Source of the DNA: Flavobacterium sp.
GTDB taxonomy: Bacteria > Bacteroidota > Bacteroidia > Flavobacteriales > Flavobacteriaceae
Direction of reading: 5' to 3'
NCBI GenBank assembly: GCA_015478765.1
Contig: JADMKR010000225.1
Coordinates: 1-13,136 of the forward strand
DNA length: 13,136 nucleotides
A model generated the notes under the pieces. The model searched no databases. It saw nothing but the letters and a program-made list of their open reading frames with translations, and was not told the origin of the DNA. The position numbers and the translations under genes are program-made. Positions 1 to 8,158 of the stretch are shown piece by piece; position 1 is the first letter of the stretch, and each line of letters begins with the position of its first letter.

Positions 1-1
1 A

Positions 2-238
2 ATGTTCTGGGGCTGTATTCCGGTCAGTACGGCAGTATCTTGTGTTCCGGATATGCTGGGAAATGGTGAACGCGGAATTTTGATAGGGAATGATCTTCCA
101 ACCGACACACAGCGATTAATAGAATTGATATCCAATGAAGCGGCGTACAGCGAAATGTCGTCTAAAGCAGTTTTATGGTCGCAGCAATTTACGCAAGAGT
201 CATTCGAATCCGAAATCAAAAAATTACTGTCTGAATGA
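2..238 (+). CDS. Glycosyltransferase family 4, C-terminal fragment (5' end outside window)
   Basis: This is the last 78 residues of a gene that begins before the window. The reading frame is open at the left edge, so the first ATG is internal and not a start. The segment (FWGCIPVSTAVSCVPDMLGNG, then RGILI) matches the usual GT4 C-terminal pattern, in which the nucleotide-sugar-binding helix is followed by a small-residue 'PV.T.VSCVP.ML..G..G.L' stretch. It then ends in the typical helical tail. The enzyme would transfer a sugar from a nucleotide donor to a growing lipid-linked oligosaccharide in the cytoplasm. Donor and acceptor cannot be read from this fragment. Its stop overlaps the next start by four bases (ATGA), implying translational coupling within the polysaccharide operon. 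The family call is fairly secure despite the truncation. Confidence 0.8.
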   Translation: MFWGCIPVSTAVSCVPDMLGNGERGILIGNDLPTDTQRLIELISNEAAYSEMSSKAVLWSQQFTQESFESEIKKLLSE

Positions 239-1296
239 GAATACTTCAATTAATAGACAGTCTGGATGCAGGCGGGGCGGAACGAATGGCTGTTAACTAT
301 GCGAACGCCATTTTACATACAGGATTACCTTCGTATATGGCAACAACGCGTAAAGAAGGGCCGCTTCGAAAAAATCTAAAGGAGGGTGTTGGCTACCTTT
401 TTATCAGAAAGAAACAACGCGCCGACTTATCAGCAATTTTTAGGTTGCGATCCTTTTGTGTTAAAAATAGCATAACTCATATCCATGCTCATGGTTCGAG
501 TTATTTTGACGCTGTTTTAACCAAGTTTTTTCTGCCGAAAATTAAGATTATTTGGCATGATCATAACGGTGGACGTATCTCGGCAGGGTCGGCAAATCTA
601 ATGGTTATTTTGTGTTCACTTCTTTTCTCACATGTTATTGTAGTAAACAAGGATTTAGAATTATGGTCCAAAAAATATCTTTTCTGCAAGAGCGTATGGT
701 ATTTGCCCAATTTCATTATTCTTGAGGAAAAGTCCTCAAATGTTAAACTTTATGGGCAAAAAAGTTTCCGGATACTTCTGTTAGCCAATTTAAGAAAACC
801 AAAAAACCATAAGTTGGCCGTACTGACAGCGGCATTGATTCACGCAAAATTTCCTAATTGGTCTTTCCACTTTGTAGGTAATTTATTTGGTGATAAATAC
901 GAGAACGATGTACGCAGTTTGATAAAAAAAAAGTCACTCGAAAATGTTGTTTTCCTTTACGGTCGAGTGGATGATGTTCATCAGGCTATCCAGCAGAGCG
1001 ATATTGGAATAATCACATCGGATTACGAAGGACTGCCCGTGTCATTGCTTGAGTTGGGGTATCATGGAAAGCCTGTGATATCTACCAGGGTGGGTGATAT
1101 TCCTAATGTTATATCGCATGGAATTTCAGGGTTGCTCTCGGAACCCGGTGATGAACGGGAGTTTGCAACAAATGTCGAAGAGATGATAACCAATATTAAC
1201 CTTCGGAAAAATAGTGGCGAGCGGCTGAAAGATTACATTGCTAAGTATCATTCTGAGATTTCGGTTATCAGCGAATACATCAGGATAGTGGGCTGA
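235..1296 (+). CDS. Glycosyltransferase family 4 (GT-B fold), polysaccharide biosynthesis
   Basis: A 353-residue protein of normal length for a GT4 retaining glycosyltransferase. The N-terminal domain opens with a beta strand and the 'DxGGAER' loop (residues 11-17) typical of GT4 acceptor-binding domains. The C-terminal domain starts near residue 177 (RILLLANLRKPKNH). It carries the E-x7-E motif at E265 and E273, within YEGLPVSLLE, followed by GKPVISTRVGDIPNVI, which contacts the nucleotide-sugar donor. There is no signal peptide, so it should act on the cytoplasmic face on a lipid-linked acceptor. Its ATG overlaps the stop of the preceding GT4 gene (ATGA), and 165 bases separate it from the polymerase-like gene downstream. 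The sugar specificity is unknown. The base composition is AT-rich like its neighbours and unlike the genes after about 6378. Confidence 0.88.
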   Translation: MRILQLIDSLDAGGAERMAVNYANAILHTGLPSYMATTRKEGPLRKNLKEGVGYLFIRKKQRADLSAIFRLRSFCVKNSITHIHAHGSSYFDAVLTKFFLPKIKIIWHDHNGGRISAGSANLMVILCSLLFSHVIVVNKDLELWSKKYLFCKSVWYLPNFIILEEKSSNVKLYGQKSFRILLLANLRKPKNHKLAVLTAALIHAKFPNWSFHFVGNLFGDKYENDVRSLIKKKSLENVVFLYGRVDDVHQAIQQSDIGIITSDYEGLPVSLLELGYHGKPVISTRVGDIPNVISHGISGLLSEPGDEREFATNVEEMITNINLRKNSGERLKDYIAKYHSEISVISEYIRIVG

Positions 1297-1461
1297 GATA
1301 ATTGTGTTATTTGTCGAACTGTAAGATTGCAGTTTTTATATTGATTATATTGCGACAGATTTTGAAAATGATAACTTCCAGGATGGAAAGGATTCGAAAG
1401 TCTATGATTGAAAGACGAAGGAATTGGCGAGCGATGCATGATAAGTTAAGACTTTTTTTAG

Positions 1462-2847
1462 ATGACAAATAGCGAAAAGTATAAGACGCCGGAAAATAAA
1501 ACTTTGACGGTAGCCGATTTTAGAAATGCCTTATTCTTAAAGTTCAATAAGCCGACGATGTACTGGGCACTAATGGCCATGCTTTTGTCATATTTCTACA
1601 ATCTGTCGGTATTAAATTACAGCGCTATCGGGTCAAACGAGCTACGGATTTATGACTTTGCAGGTTTATTTCTATTTTACTTCTATTTTACGAATTTTAG
1701 TTACGTTGAGTACTTTATTAAAACGCAGCCGTTTCTGGTGGGTCTTCACCAATTCTTAAAATACTGTCTTTTTTCTTTACTTTTCACACTGTTTTTTAGT
1801 ATTTACTTTGAACGATATCTATACTTTTTCTCCGGGATATTATACTTATATCATTTTTACGTTTTTTTTTTAACGGCGGTATTTCTTTCGATTTTAATGA
1901 GGAGTGCGAAACACCTCAAAACATTTGTTACCGTCAGCCTCGTACTATCGATTATTGCATTCCTAATCGTCATTCTGCAGAATCTTGGTATAGTGCCGTT
2001 TTTATGGGGTGAAACCTACAAGAAGATTTATCATTCATTTCTGTCGGGTACTTTTGGGCCTAATAAAATTGTGTCGGGAATGAGTGCACTGATTATGAGT
2101 GTTCTGTCAATCGGTTTAATCAACACGAAAGGTGTTACTATAAGCCGCGGCATTATTTATACTAATCTTTGTTTGGCATTGTTGGCGTTAATGATCAGCG
2201 GATCACGAACCGCCTACGTGGGGCTGGGTGTATTTCTTTTATATTTTGCGATAAGACAACCTTTCAGTATCGTTTACTCTTCAATCGGTCTTGGTTTTTT
2301 TTTAACATTACTTGCAGTGACCCAACCCGGTTTGCTTCAAAAAACAATAGAAGTTTATGAAAATCGGGTAGAAAAAAAGATTTCCGATGAAGAAGATCTT
2401 AAAAATGCAAACGTAAACCAGCTTTATGAAGATTTAGGGGCGGGCCGCAACAGATTACTTGTGTACTATTCTAATTTATTAGCCGAGGAGTACTATTTTC
2501 TTCCGCTGGGGCGGGGGTTTAACAACAGAATATTAACCGGATCCTCAGCCCATAACATGTATTTAAGTTTAATTTATGAAGTTGGCCTTGTTGGCGTTAT
2601 AATGTATGTGAGATGGCTGATACTCTACCTATTTGTTAGAATGCGTCGGCTAAGAGTATTAGAAACGACGCTGCATGGCCTTATTCTATCGATGCTTGTT
2701 ACGTTGTTTTTTGGCGAGCACCTCTACGTCTACAGGGCGCTATTTGGCCTGGCAGGTTTATTCTTATTTGTGGCTACGGTATTAACTTCACCGCTTTTCC
2801 TAGCCAAATCAGATCCCGAAAGAATTCAGAATTTCCCCGAGAATTAA
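1462..2847 (+). CDS. O-antigen polymerase/ligase-like membrane protein (Wzy/WaaL superfamily)
   Basis: A 461-residue, very hydrophobic protein with roughly 11 predicted membrane segments. Two features place it in the Wzy/WaaL (Wzy_C) superfamily. One is a membrane segment carrying ISGSRTAYVG (R249). The other is a long hydrophilic loop from about residue 285 to 365, ending in SSAHNMYLSLIYEVGLVG with H364, the usual position of the conserved loop histidine. Such proteins polymerise lipid-linked repeat units (Wzy) or transfer glycan to lipid A or protein (WaaL/PglL). Sequence alone does not separate these roles, but its position among glycosyltransferases favours a repeat-unit polymerase. The start is an ATG with no Shine-Dalgarno sequence. 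A short reading frame in the 165 bases upstream overlaps this start. The gene is strongly AT-rich. Confidence 0.82.
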   Translation: MTNSEKYKTPENKTLTVADFRNALFLKFNKPTMYWALMAMLLSYFYNLSVLNYSAIGSNELRIYDFAGLFLFYFYFTNFSYVEYFIKTQPFLVGLHQFLKYCLFSLLFTLFFSIYFERYLYFFSGILYLYHFYVFFLTAVFLSILMRSAKHLKTFVTVSLVLSIIAFLIVILQNLGIVPFLWGETYKKIYHSFLSGTFGPNKIVSGMSALIMSVLSIGLINTKGVTISRGIIYTNLCLALLALMISGSRTAYVGLGVFLLYFAIRQPFSIVYSSIGLGFFLTLLAVTQPGLLQKTIEVYENRVEKKISDEEDLKNANVNQLYEDLGAGRNRLLVYYSNLLAEEYYFLPLGRGFNNRILTGSSAHNMYLSLIYEVGLVGVIMYVRWLILYLFVRMRRLRVLETTLHGLILSMLVTLFFGEHLYVYRALFGLAGLFLFVATVLTSPLFLAKSDPERIQNFPEN

Positions 2848-2888
2848 TCGAATAAATAAAGTGGAGATGGTTTTAGTTATTCTTATAT

Positions 2889-2896
2889 TATATTTG
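2889..2896 (+). promoter_or_regulatory. Possible internal promoter -7 box before the GtrB-like gene
   Basis: TATATTTG matches the Bacteroidota -7 consensus TAnnTTTG exactly. It lies 42 bases before the ATG of the GtrB-like gene, in the 91-base gap after the polymerase gene. No good -33 TTG was found at the usual distance, only a T-rich stretch (TTTTAG, 2871-2876) that sits too close. In AT-rich DNA a chance match is quite possible. Confidence 0.35.
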
Positions 2897-2938
2897 CTCG
2901 CCAAACCATGATATTTATTTAAAGTAATATTTCTCGAA

Positions 2939-3877
2939 ATGTCTAAAGTCAGCCTTTTAACAGTCATGATCCCTGTGTTTAATGAACAAGAATGCGTTGG
3001 CGGGCTTTATACTGAACTTGCCGAAGTCCTGAACGACCTTAGTTGTGAATGTGAAATTCTTTTCGTTAATGACGGAAGTACGGATGATACCTTGGCACTG
3101 ATCAAAAATCTACAGGTGGCCGATCAGCGGATTTCAATTGTCGATCTGTCAAGAAATTATGGGAAAGAGGTCGCCATGGCTGCCGGGCTTGATTATTTAT
3201 CAGGCGATGCTCTCGTTATTATAGATGCTGATTTACAGGATAATCCCGCTATATTACCTGTCATGCTCTCGGAAATAGAAAATGGTTATGACGATGTCTA
3301 CGCCCAGAGAATATCCCGGAAGGGCGAAACCTGGTTTAAGAAAGCCTCATCACTTTGGTATTATAAGTTGCTCGGTGCTATGTCTACTGTCCCGATTCAA
3401 CGAAATACGGGCGATTTCAGGATGTTAAGCCAAAAAGCAATCGTCGCGTTAAGGAATCTGAAGGAAAATGAACGAAACATGAAAGGACTTTTTTCATTCA
3501 TCGGCTTTAAAAAGAAGGCTATTTACTATGAACGGGCTGAAAGGTTTGCCGGAAAAACAAAATGGAATTATTTTCAACTTCTAAATCTGGCCGTACGTGG
3601 AATCACCGCGTTTTCCACAAAGCCGCTGCGCATGATTTCGGTTTCAGGAATAATTATATCAATGATATCTTTCATTTTTCTGGCGAAAATTATTTTTAAA
3701 GCACTTTTCTATGGTGATCCGGTCGCAGGATATCCTTCATTAATGAGTACTGTACTATTTTTAGGTGGGATTCAATTACTATCTATTGGCGTGCTCGGTG
3801 AATATGTCGGAATAATATTTTCAGAAACCAAAAAGCGGCCTATTTACTTTGTGAACGATTACTATACAAACAAATAA
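2939..3877 (+). CDS. GtrB/DPM1-like polyprenyl-phosphate glycosyltransferase (GT2)
   Basis: A 312-residue GT2 enzyme of the dolichol-phosphate mannose synthase/GtrB/ArnC type. The GT-A domain shows the N-terminal strand VMIPVFNEQE, the NDGSTDDT nucleotide-binding loop, and the metal-binding D96-A-D98 in IIDADLQDNP. The segment around ERNMKGLFSFIGFKK and the RFAGKTKWNYFQLLNLAVRGI region are typical of this subfamily. Two C-terminal membrane helices follow (about 232-260 and 264-293), as in GtrB. The family makes polyprenyl-phosphate-linked sugars (Und-P-Glc in GtrB) from nucleotide sugars at the inner membrane, and these serve as donors for GT-C enzymes on the outer face. The stop shares one base with the next start (TAATG), so the two products are probably made together. 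Which sugar it uses cannot be told. Confidence 0.88.
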   Translation: MSKVSLLTVMIPVFNEQECVGGLYTELAEVLNDLSCECEILFVNDGSTDDTLALIKNLQVADQRISIVDLSRNYGKEVAMAAGLDYLSGDALVIIDADLQDNPAILPVMLSEIENGYDDVYAQRISRKGETWFKKASSLWYYKLLGAMSTVPIQRNTGDFRMLSQKAIVALRNLKENERNMKGLFSFIGFKKKAIYYERAERFAGKTKWNYFQLLNLAVRGITAFSTKPLRMISVSGIIISMISFIFLAKIIFKALFYGDPVAGYPSLMSTVLFLGGIQLLSIGVLGEYVGIIFSETKKRPIYFVNDYYTNK

Positions 3878-5301
3878 TGCAAATGTCTGTAAGAAATAGT
3901 GTTCTTTCTAAGTTAGATCCATCGGTAGTTGTTGCAACGGTAATCTTGATTTATACATTACTTCCATTTCTGCTTCTATGCATTTATAGTGTGCCTCTTG
4001 GCGACGATTTTTGGTATGCCAGTGGCTTTAGAAATCATGGGATGATTGGTGCCCAAACATCCTGGTATCAAGAATGGTCGGGACGATACATGGCCACGTT
4101 CCTGATTTCAACATTTAATCCGGTTTCATACGGGCATTTAAATTTGGGATTCTTGCATCCTTTGGCACTATTCTTTGGGACTGTCATCAGTTTAAAATTT
4201 CTGATTGACACGGTGATAGATTATTTCAAGTTGCCAATCAATAGAATCCTGTCCCTCAGGATAATTCTTTTTTTCTATCTGAATTATCTGCCTGATTTAG
4301 GCGAGAGTTTCTACTGGATGGCGGGTGCCTACACTTATCAGGTGCCTGTTATTTTTCTTTTCGTTTATGCCGGACTTCTGATTAGAATTTTCAATAAGGC
4401 TTCCATTAAGTCGAATGTCATAAATATACTACTCGCCATAATTTGTTTAGCTATCATTTTGGGATCTAATGAAGTACTTGTGGTGTACCTCTGCTTTTTT
4501 AATTCGATAATTGCACTTTATTTACTTGTAGTTGCGAGAAGTAGTTTTATCAAGTTTATTCCGTTACTGATTGTGACAGCGATTTTATCATTTTTTATGA
4601 TTTTCGCTGAAGGTAATTTCGCACGTGCGGGATTATTTGAAAAGCCATCTTTCCATTTACTAAAGTCTGGTATTCATTCGCTTTCTCGTGGTATGTTTGT
4701 TTTGTTTTTCTGGATTCCGGCGCTAATGATTTTACTCTTGTCAATACGCGGCTTTTCGGAGATAAAAACTTTAAATGTATTTCTGTTTGAAAAATTATCA
4801 AATCGACGATCACTGATCATTGTCATTGTTGCATCTTTGATATTGATAGTATGGATGGGCTTTTTTCCGAGTATTTATGCTACCAAATGGATTCCACAAC
4901 GTGCATATACGCCAATATTTGCCATTTTTACAATGGTGTTTATTATGATGTTGATTGCTATATTACGACATTTTCCAGCGCTAGTACGCATCAATCTGCT
5001 GCTATCCGGCGACTTCAGAGCTTCAGCTATACTGCAGATGCTTCTAATAGTGACCCTTTCACACAATTGCAACGTCATGAATGCATACGTCGATCTGACC
5101 TCGGGAAAAGCTTCCTCTCATTATAACCAAGTTATGGGAACCTATGATGAATTAAAATCCACATCGTCTGATACAATCTACGTTAAAGAGTTGGCTAAAC
5201 GTCCACTAATTATGCCAATTAGGTGGCCACAACCTCATAACCAATTGGCAAATTCAATTTGGGAGGATTATTTTGGCGTTGAATCGATTGAGTTAGAATG
5301 A
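3877..5301 (+). CDS. Multi-spanning GT-C-like membrane protein (DUF6056-like)
   Basis: A 474-residue integral membrane protein with about ten hydrophobic segments. After the first membrane helix there is an acidic motif, LGDDFWYA (D43, D44), followed by WYQEWSGRYMA (residues 63-73). An acidic motif in the first external loop is the hallmark of GT-C glycosyltransferases, which take sugars from polyprenyl phosphate on the periplasmic side. The pattern resembles what I know of DUF6056 proteins in Bacteroidota. This assignment is from memory of the family and was not checked by a search. The immediate coupling to the GtrB-like gene (TAATG) supports a donor-maker/transferase pair. The start could be the ATG at 3877 or the ATG two codons later at 3883. 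Substrate and acceptor are unknown; addition of a branch sugar to the polysaccharide is an inference. Confidence 0.68.
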   Translation: MQMSVRNSVLSKLDPSVVVATVILIYTLLPFLLLCIYSVPLGDDFWYASGFRNHGMIGAQTSWYQEWSGRYMATFLISTFNPVSYGHLNLGFLHPLALFFGTVISLKFLIDTVIDYFKLPINRILSLRIILFFYLNYLPDLGESFYWMAGAYTYQVPVIFLFVYAGLLIRIFNKASIKSNVINILLAIICLAIILGSNEVLVVYLCFFNSIIALYLLVVARSSFIKFIPLLIVTAILSFFMIFAEGNFARAGLFEKPSFHLLKSGIHSLSRGMFVLFFWIPALMILLLSIRGFSEIKTLNVFLFEKLSNRRSLIIVIVASLILIVWMGFFPSIYATKWIPQRAYTPIFAIFTMVFIMMLIAILRHFPALVRINLLLSGDFRASAILQMLLIVTLSHNCNVMNAYVDLTSGKASSHYNQVMGTYDELKSTSSDTIYVKELAKRPLIMPIRWPQPHNQLANSIWEDYFGVESIELE

Positions 5302-5307
5302 TAATAG

Positions 5308-6315
5308 ATGCGAAACATCCTCTACATCGGCAATGCGCTGTCTAAACACGGGCTGAATCAAACCAGCATCGAAACACTCGGGCCATTACTTGAGAAAGAA
5401 GGCTACCGCGTTTGGTATGCCTCTTCGCGAAAGAACAAGGCGTTCCGGCTACTCGAAATGATTTGGGTTACCATTAGGCATGCCGGGAAAGCGGATTATG
5501 TATTGATCGATACGTACAGCACCTATAATTTCTGGTATGCTTTCCTGATCAGCCAGATTTGTCGGTTTTTTCAATTGAAATACATAATGAAACTCCATGG
5601 CGGGAATCTCCCGGCAAGACTGGCCAAAAATCCTCGTCTATGCCGGATGATATTTGCCAATGCCTATTTAAACGTGGCGCCTTCAGGATACCTTTTGCAG
5701 GCATTCGTCGAAGCAGGTTTCAGCAATACTGTTTATGTGCCGAATGTCATCGAACTCTGTAATTATAAATTTGTGGAACGCCCATCGGTCAGGCCCCATG
5801 TTTTATGGGTACGCTCATTCTCGCCGATCTACAATCCGGAAATGGCAGTGTATGCATTTGCAGTGTTGAAAAGCGAATATCCAGATGCAAAATTCTGTAT
5901 GGTCGGACCCGATGGCGGAATTTTAAATAGGGTAAAATCATTGGCGGAAAGCCTTGATGTCCATATTGATTTCACCGGCAAGCTGGCAAAAACAGAATGG
6001 ACAAATTTGGCAACGCAATACGATATCTTTATAAACACCACTCATTTTGACAATACACCCGTAAGCGTGATCGAAGCCATGGCTTTGGGATTATCGGTAG
6101 TATCGACTAATGTTGGAGGTATTCCATTTCTGCTGGAAAATCGTAAAACCGCACTTCTGGTTGCCGATGATGACGTTCAGGGAATGGTCGACTGTATAAA
6201 AGAATTACTGGTCAATGATAACCTGCACTCCGAATTAACACAGAACGCATTCGAACTGGTTCAAAATTTTGACGCTGCCAAAGTCAGGTTCGAATGGCTC
6301 AAAATTTTAAAGTAA
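5308..6315 (+). CDS. Glycosyltransferase family 4, polysaccharide biosynthesis
   Basis: A 335-residue GT4 protein. The N-terminal half has the acceptor-domain features YIMKLHGGNLP and a poorly conserved binding loop. The C-terminal domain begins near residue 165 with VLWVRSFSPIYNPEMAV, then FCMVGPDGG, then the donor-site motif DNTPVSVIEAMALGL. Here the usual E-x7-E is D248-x7-E256, followed by VVSTNVGGIPFLL. The first acidic residue is therefore aspartate, a variation seen in some GT4 members. There is no signal peptide, so the action is cytoplasmic. The gene begins six bases after the GT-C-like gene and is followed by a 62-base gap with a palindrome before the WcaJ-like gene. Base composition rises toward that of the downstream genes. 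Sugar specificity is unknown. Confidence 0.87.
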   Translation: MRNILYIGNALSKHGLNQTSIETLGPLLEKEGYRVWYASSRKNKAFRLLEMIWVTIRHAGKADYVLIDTYSTYNFWYAFLISQICRFFQLKYIMKLHGGNLPARLAKNPRLCRMIFANAYLNVAPSGYLLQAFVEAGFSNTVYVPNVIELCNYKFVERPSVRPHVLWVRSFSPIYNPEMAVYAFAVLKSEYPDAKFCMVGPDGGILNRVKSLAESLDVHIDFTGKLAKTEWTNLATQYDIFINTTHFDNTPVSVIEAMALGLSVVSTNVGGIPFLLENRKTALLVADDDVQGMVDCIKELLVNDNLHSELTQNAFELVQNFDAAKVRFEWLKILK

Positions 6316-6347
6316 TTCCAAAACGACTTTTAATTTCACTAAATTGC

Positions 6348-6362
6348 GGCTAATTATTAGCC
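6348..6362. repeat. Perfect 15-base palindrome upstream of the WcaJ-like gene
   Basis: GGCTAATTATTAGCC is a perfect inverted repeat of seven-base arms around a single central T. It ends 15 bases before the ATG at 6378. In RNA it could fold as a five-pair stem (GGCTA/TAGCC) with a five-base loop, but no T-run follows, so it is not a standard terminator. An operator or a leader hairpin affecting translation of the WcaJ-like gene are the alternatives; chance cannot be excluded. Confidence 0.5.
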
Positions 6363-6377
6363 TGTCAAAGCGATTCG

Positions 6378-7769
6378 ATGAAACAAAGTAAGAAGATACA
6401 TTTTGAAGTTTCGGAAAGAAAAATCCTGTTGCGGATTTTCGATGTTCTTTTTGTTCTGCTGGCATTGTTTATAATTGGGGAAATCTTCAACTTCGGATAT
6501 TTTAAGATTTCGGCATCAAACTTCTATTGGACAATTGTACTCGGACTGTACCTGAACGTGATAGGGACAGTTTTTGAAATGTACAATTTGCAGGTGGCCA
6601 GCAATGAGTTGCAAGTAGTAAAAAGTATCATACTCACCGCTTCGTGTACGGTACTGATTTATTTGCTTACCCCAATATTTACGCCTGTCTTACCGTCAAA
6701 TCGTATTCAGATTCTATTCTTTTTCCTTGCCGTATTGCTGGCGCTTTTCTTTTGGCGAATGCTTTACGTGCGTTTTTTTGGATCGCAGCGGTTTACTAAA
6801 AAGGTGGTTTTGATATGCGATCGGGAACAGGTGCGCGAACTCGTCTCAGGTCTTGAGAACGTCGATCCGCATTATAAAGTTATTGGTTACATCAATACCG
6901 AACACGCCTCAGATGTTACCGTTAACCATGCCGTGCAAAATGTACTGGCCGAAGAGCTCAGTGCTTTCGTAAGGGCTAATTCGGCATCAGAAGTCGTCAT
7001 TGCCTCTCAAAAACCCGATGCAATAACCATAAATCTCTACAACCAACTGATACATCTCTTGGAAAGCGGCTTTATAATAAGGGAATATACACAGGTTTAC
7101 GAAAGCATAACCCAACGAATTCCGGTGCAGTACGTCGCGCGCGATTTTTATCGTTTCTTTCCGTTTAGCCGAAGTAACCAGAATCAATTGTACCTGCTGG
7201 CGGTTAGGATATTCGAGGTGCTGATTTCAATTGCGGGCCTGGCAGTCGGATTGATTTTATTGCCAATAATACTCATAGGCAACAGCATCGGTAACCGCGG
7301 CAAACTGTTTTATACCCAGCAGCGCGTCGGCAAAAACGGCACCGTGTTCACCATCATTAAATTTCGAACAATGGTCAAAAACGCTGAATCGGGTGGGGCG
7401 GTGTTTACAACGACCAATGATGCACGGATTACAAAATTCGGCAAATTTCTGCGCAAAACCCGTATCGACGAATTCCCGCAGTTCCTGAATATACTTAAAG
7501 GCGAAATGGCAGTGATCGGTCCGCGGCCTGAGCGCCCGGTTTTCGTTGCTGAAATCGCCGAGAAAATGCCATTCTATGAAACCCGCCATGTCGTTAAACC
7601 CGGCCTCACAGGTTGGGCGCAGGTCAATTATTCATACGGTGAAACCATCGATGACAGTCTGATGAAACTTCAGTACGATTTATATTACATCAAACATCGC
7701 AGCCTGTTTTTGGATGTGAATATTATGGTGAAGACATTGAGTACCATTTTATTCTACCGCGGTCAGTAA
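6378..7769 (+). CDS. WcaJ/WbaP-type undecaprenyl-phosphate glycosylphosphotransferase
   Basis: A 463-residue polyprenyl glycosylphosphotransferase of full length. It has four N-terminal membrane segments (about 14-36, 49-69, 84-105, 111-132), a cytoplasmic Rossmann-like CoA-binding-type domain starting near residue 141, and a membrane hairpin near 272-302. The C-terminal bacterial sugar transferase domain follows, with the motifs KFRTM (328-332), RIDEFPQ (D364, E365), GPRPERP (381-387) and KPGLTGWAQVNY. This enzyme moves a sugar-1-phosphate from a nucleotide sugar to undecaprenyl phosphate and so starts repeat-unit assembly. Which sugar is not evident. It ends the + strand operon, one base before the end of the convergent DMT_6 gene. 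Its GC content is clearly higher than that of the genes before 5301, suggesting a conserved anchor beside a variable cassette. Confidence 0.93.
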   Translation: MKQSKKIHFEVSERKILLRIFDVLFVLLALFIIGEIFNFGYFKISASNFYWTIVLGLYLNVIGTVFEMYNLQVASNELQVVKSIILTASCTVLIYLLTPIFTPVLPSNRIQILFFFLAVLLALFFWRMLYVRFFGSQRFTKKVVLICDREQVRELVSGLENVDPHYKVIGYINTEHASDVTVNHAVQNVLAEELSAFVRANSASEVVIASQKPDAITINLYNQLIHLLESGFIIREYTQVYESITQRIPVQYVARDFYRFFPFSRSNQNQLYLLAVRIFEVLISIAGLAVGLILLPIILIGNSIGNRGKLFYTQQRVGKNGTVFTIIKFRTMVKNAESGGAVFTTTNDARITKFGKFLRKTRIDEFPQFLNILKGEMAVIGPRPERPVFVAEIAEKMPFYETRHVVKPGLTGWAQVNYSYGETIDDSLMKLQYDLYYIKHRSLFLDVNIMVKTLSTILFYRGQ

Positions 7770-7770
7770 C

Positions 7771-8142
7771 TTACTTCTTGAAAATAAAGTAAACGGCCAG
7801 GATCAAAAATACGAACCCGATAAAGTGGTTTAGCCGAAAAGATTCGTTTTTGAAGAATACCACCGTGAAAACTGTAAACACCACCAGCGTAATTACTTCC
7901 TGCAAAACTTTCAGTTGCCACAGATTGAAAGGGCCGCCGTTCTCGCTGTAACCAATGCGATTCGCCGGAACCTGAAAGGAATACTCAAAAAGCGCAATTC
8001 CCCAGCTGATAAGGATAATGCTCACCAGTCCGAGGCTATTGAGCCATCCGATGTCCTTAAACTTCAAATGGCCGTACCATGCCAATGTCATGAAGATATT
8101 CGATACTACCAGTAATCCGATGGTGAGAAGGATACGTGTCAT
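7771..8142 (-). CDS. DMT_6/DUF486 family small membrane protein
   Basis: A 123-residue protein with four hydrophobic helices (about 4-23, 33-55, 82-98, 107-122). The motif FQVPANRIGY in the middle is characteristic of the DUF486/DMT_6 family (COG3169), a compact relative of the drug/metabolite transporter fold that would work as an oligomer in the inner membrane. No substrate is established for the family to my knowledge, so a transport role is inferred from fold similarity only. It lies 16 bases downstream of the DUF4105 gene on the same strand and is probably co-transcribed. Its stop is separated from the stop of the convergent WcaJ-like gene by one base, leaving no room for a separate terminator. 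Confidence 0.85.
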   Translation of the reverse strand: MTRILLTIGLLVVSNIFMTLAWYGHLKFKDIGWLNSLGLVSIILISWGIALFEYSFQVPANRIGYSENGGPFNLWQLKVLQEVITLVVFTVFTVVFFKNESFRLNHFIGFVFLILAVYFIFKK

Positions 8143-8158
8143 TTGATTATAAACTGTT

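Noticed and set aside
7257..7589. A 110-codon open frame on the - strand
   Set aside because: It is opposite the conserved sugar transferase domain of the WcaJ-like gene, whose motifs are all intact.
7771..7792. TTACTT/AAGTAA inverted repeat at the convergent gene ends
   Set aside because: The six-pair stem is almost all A/T, with a 10-base loop and no following T-run, so it is not a credible terminator.
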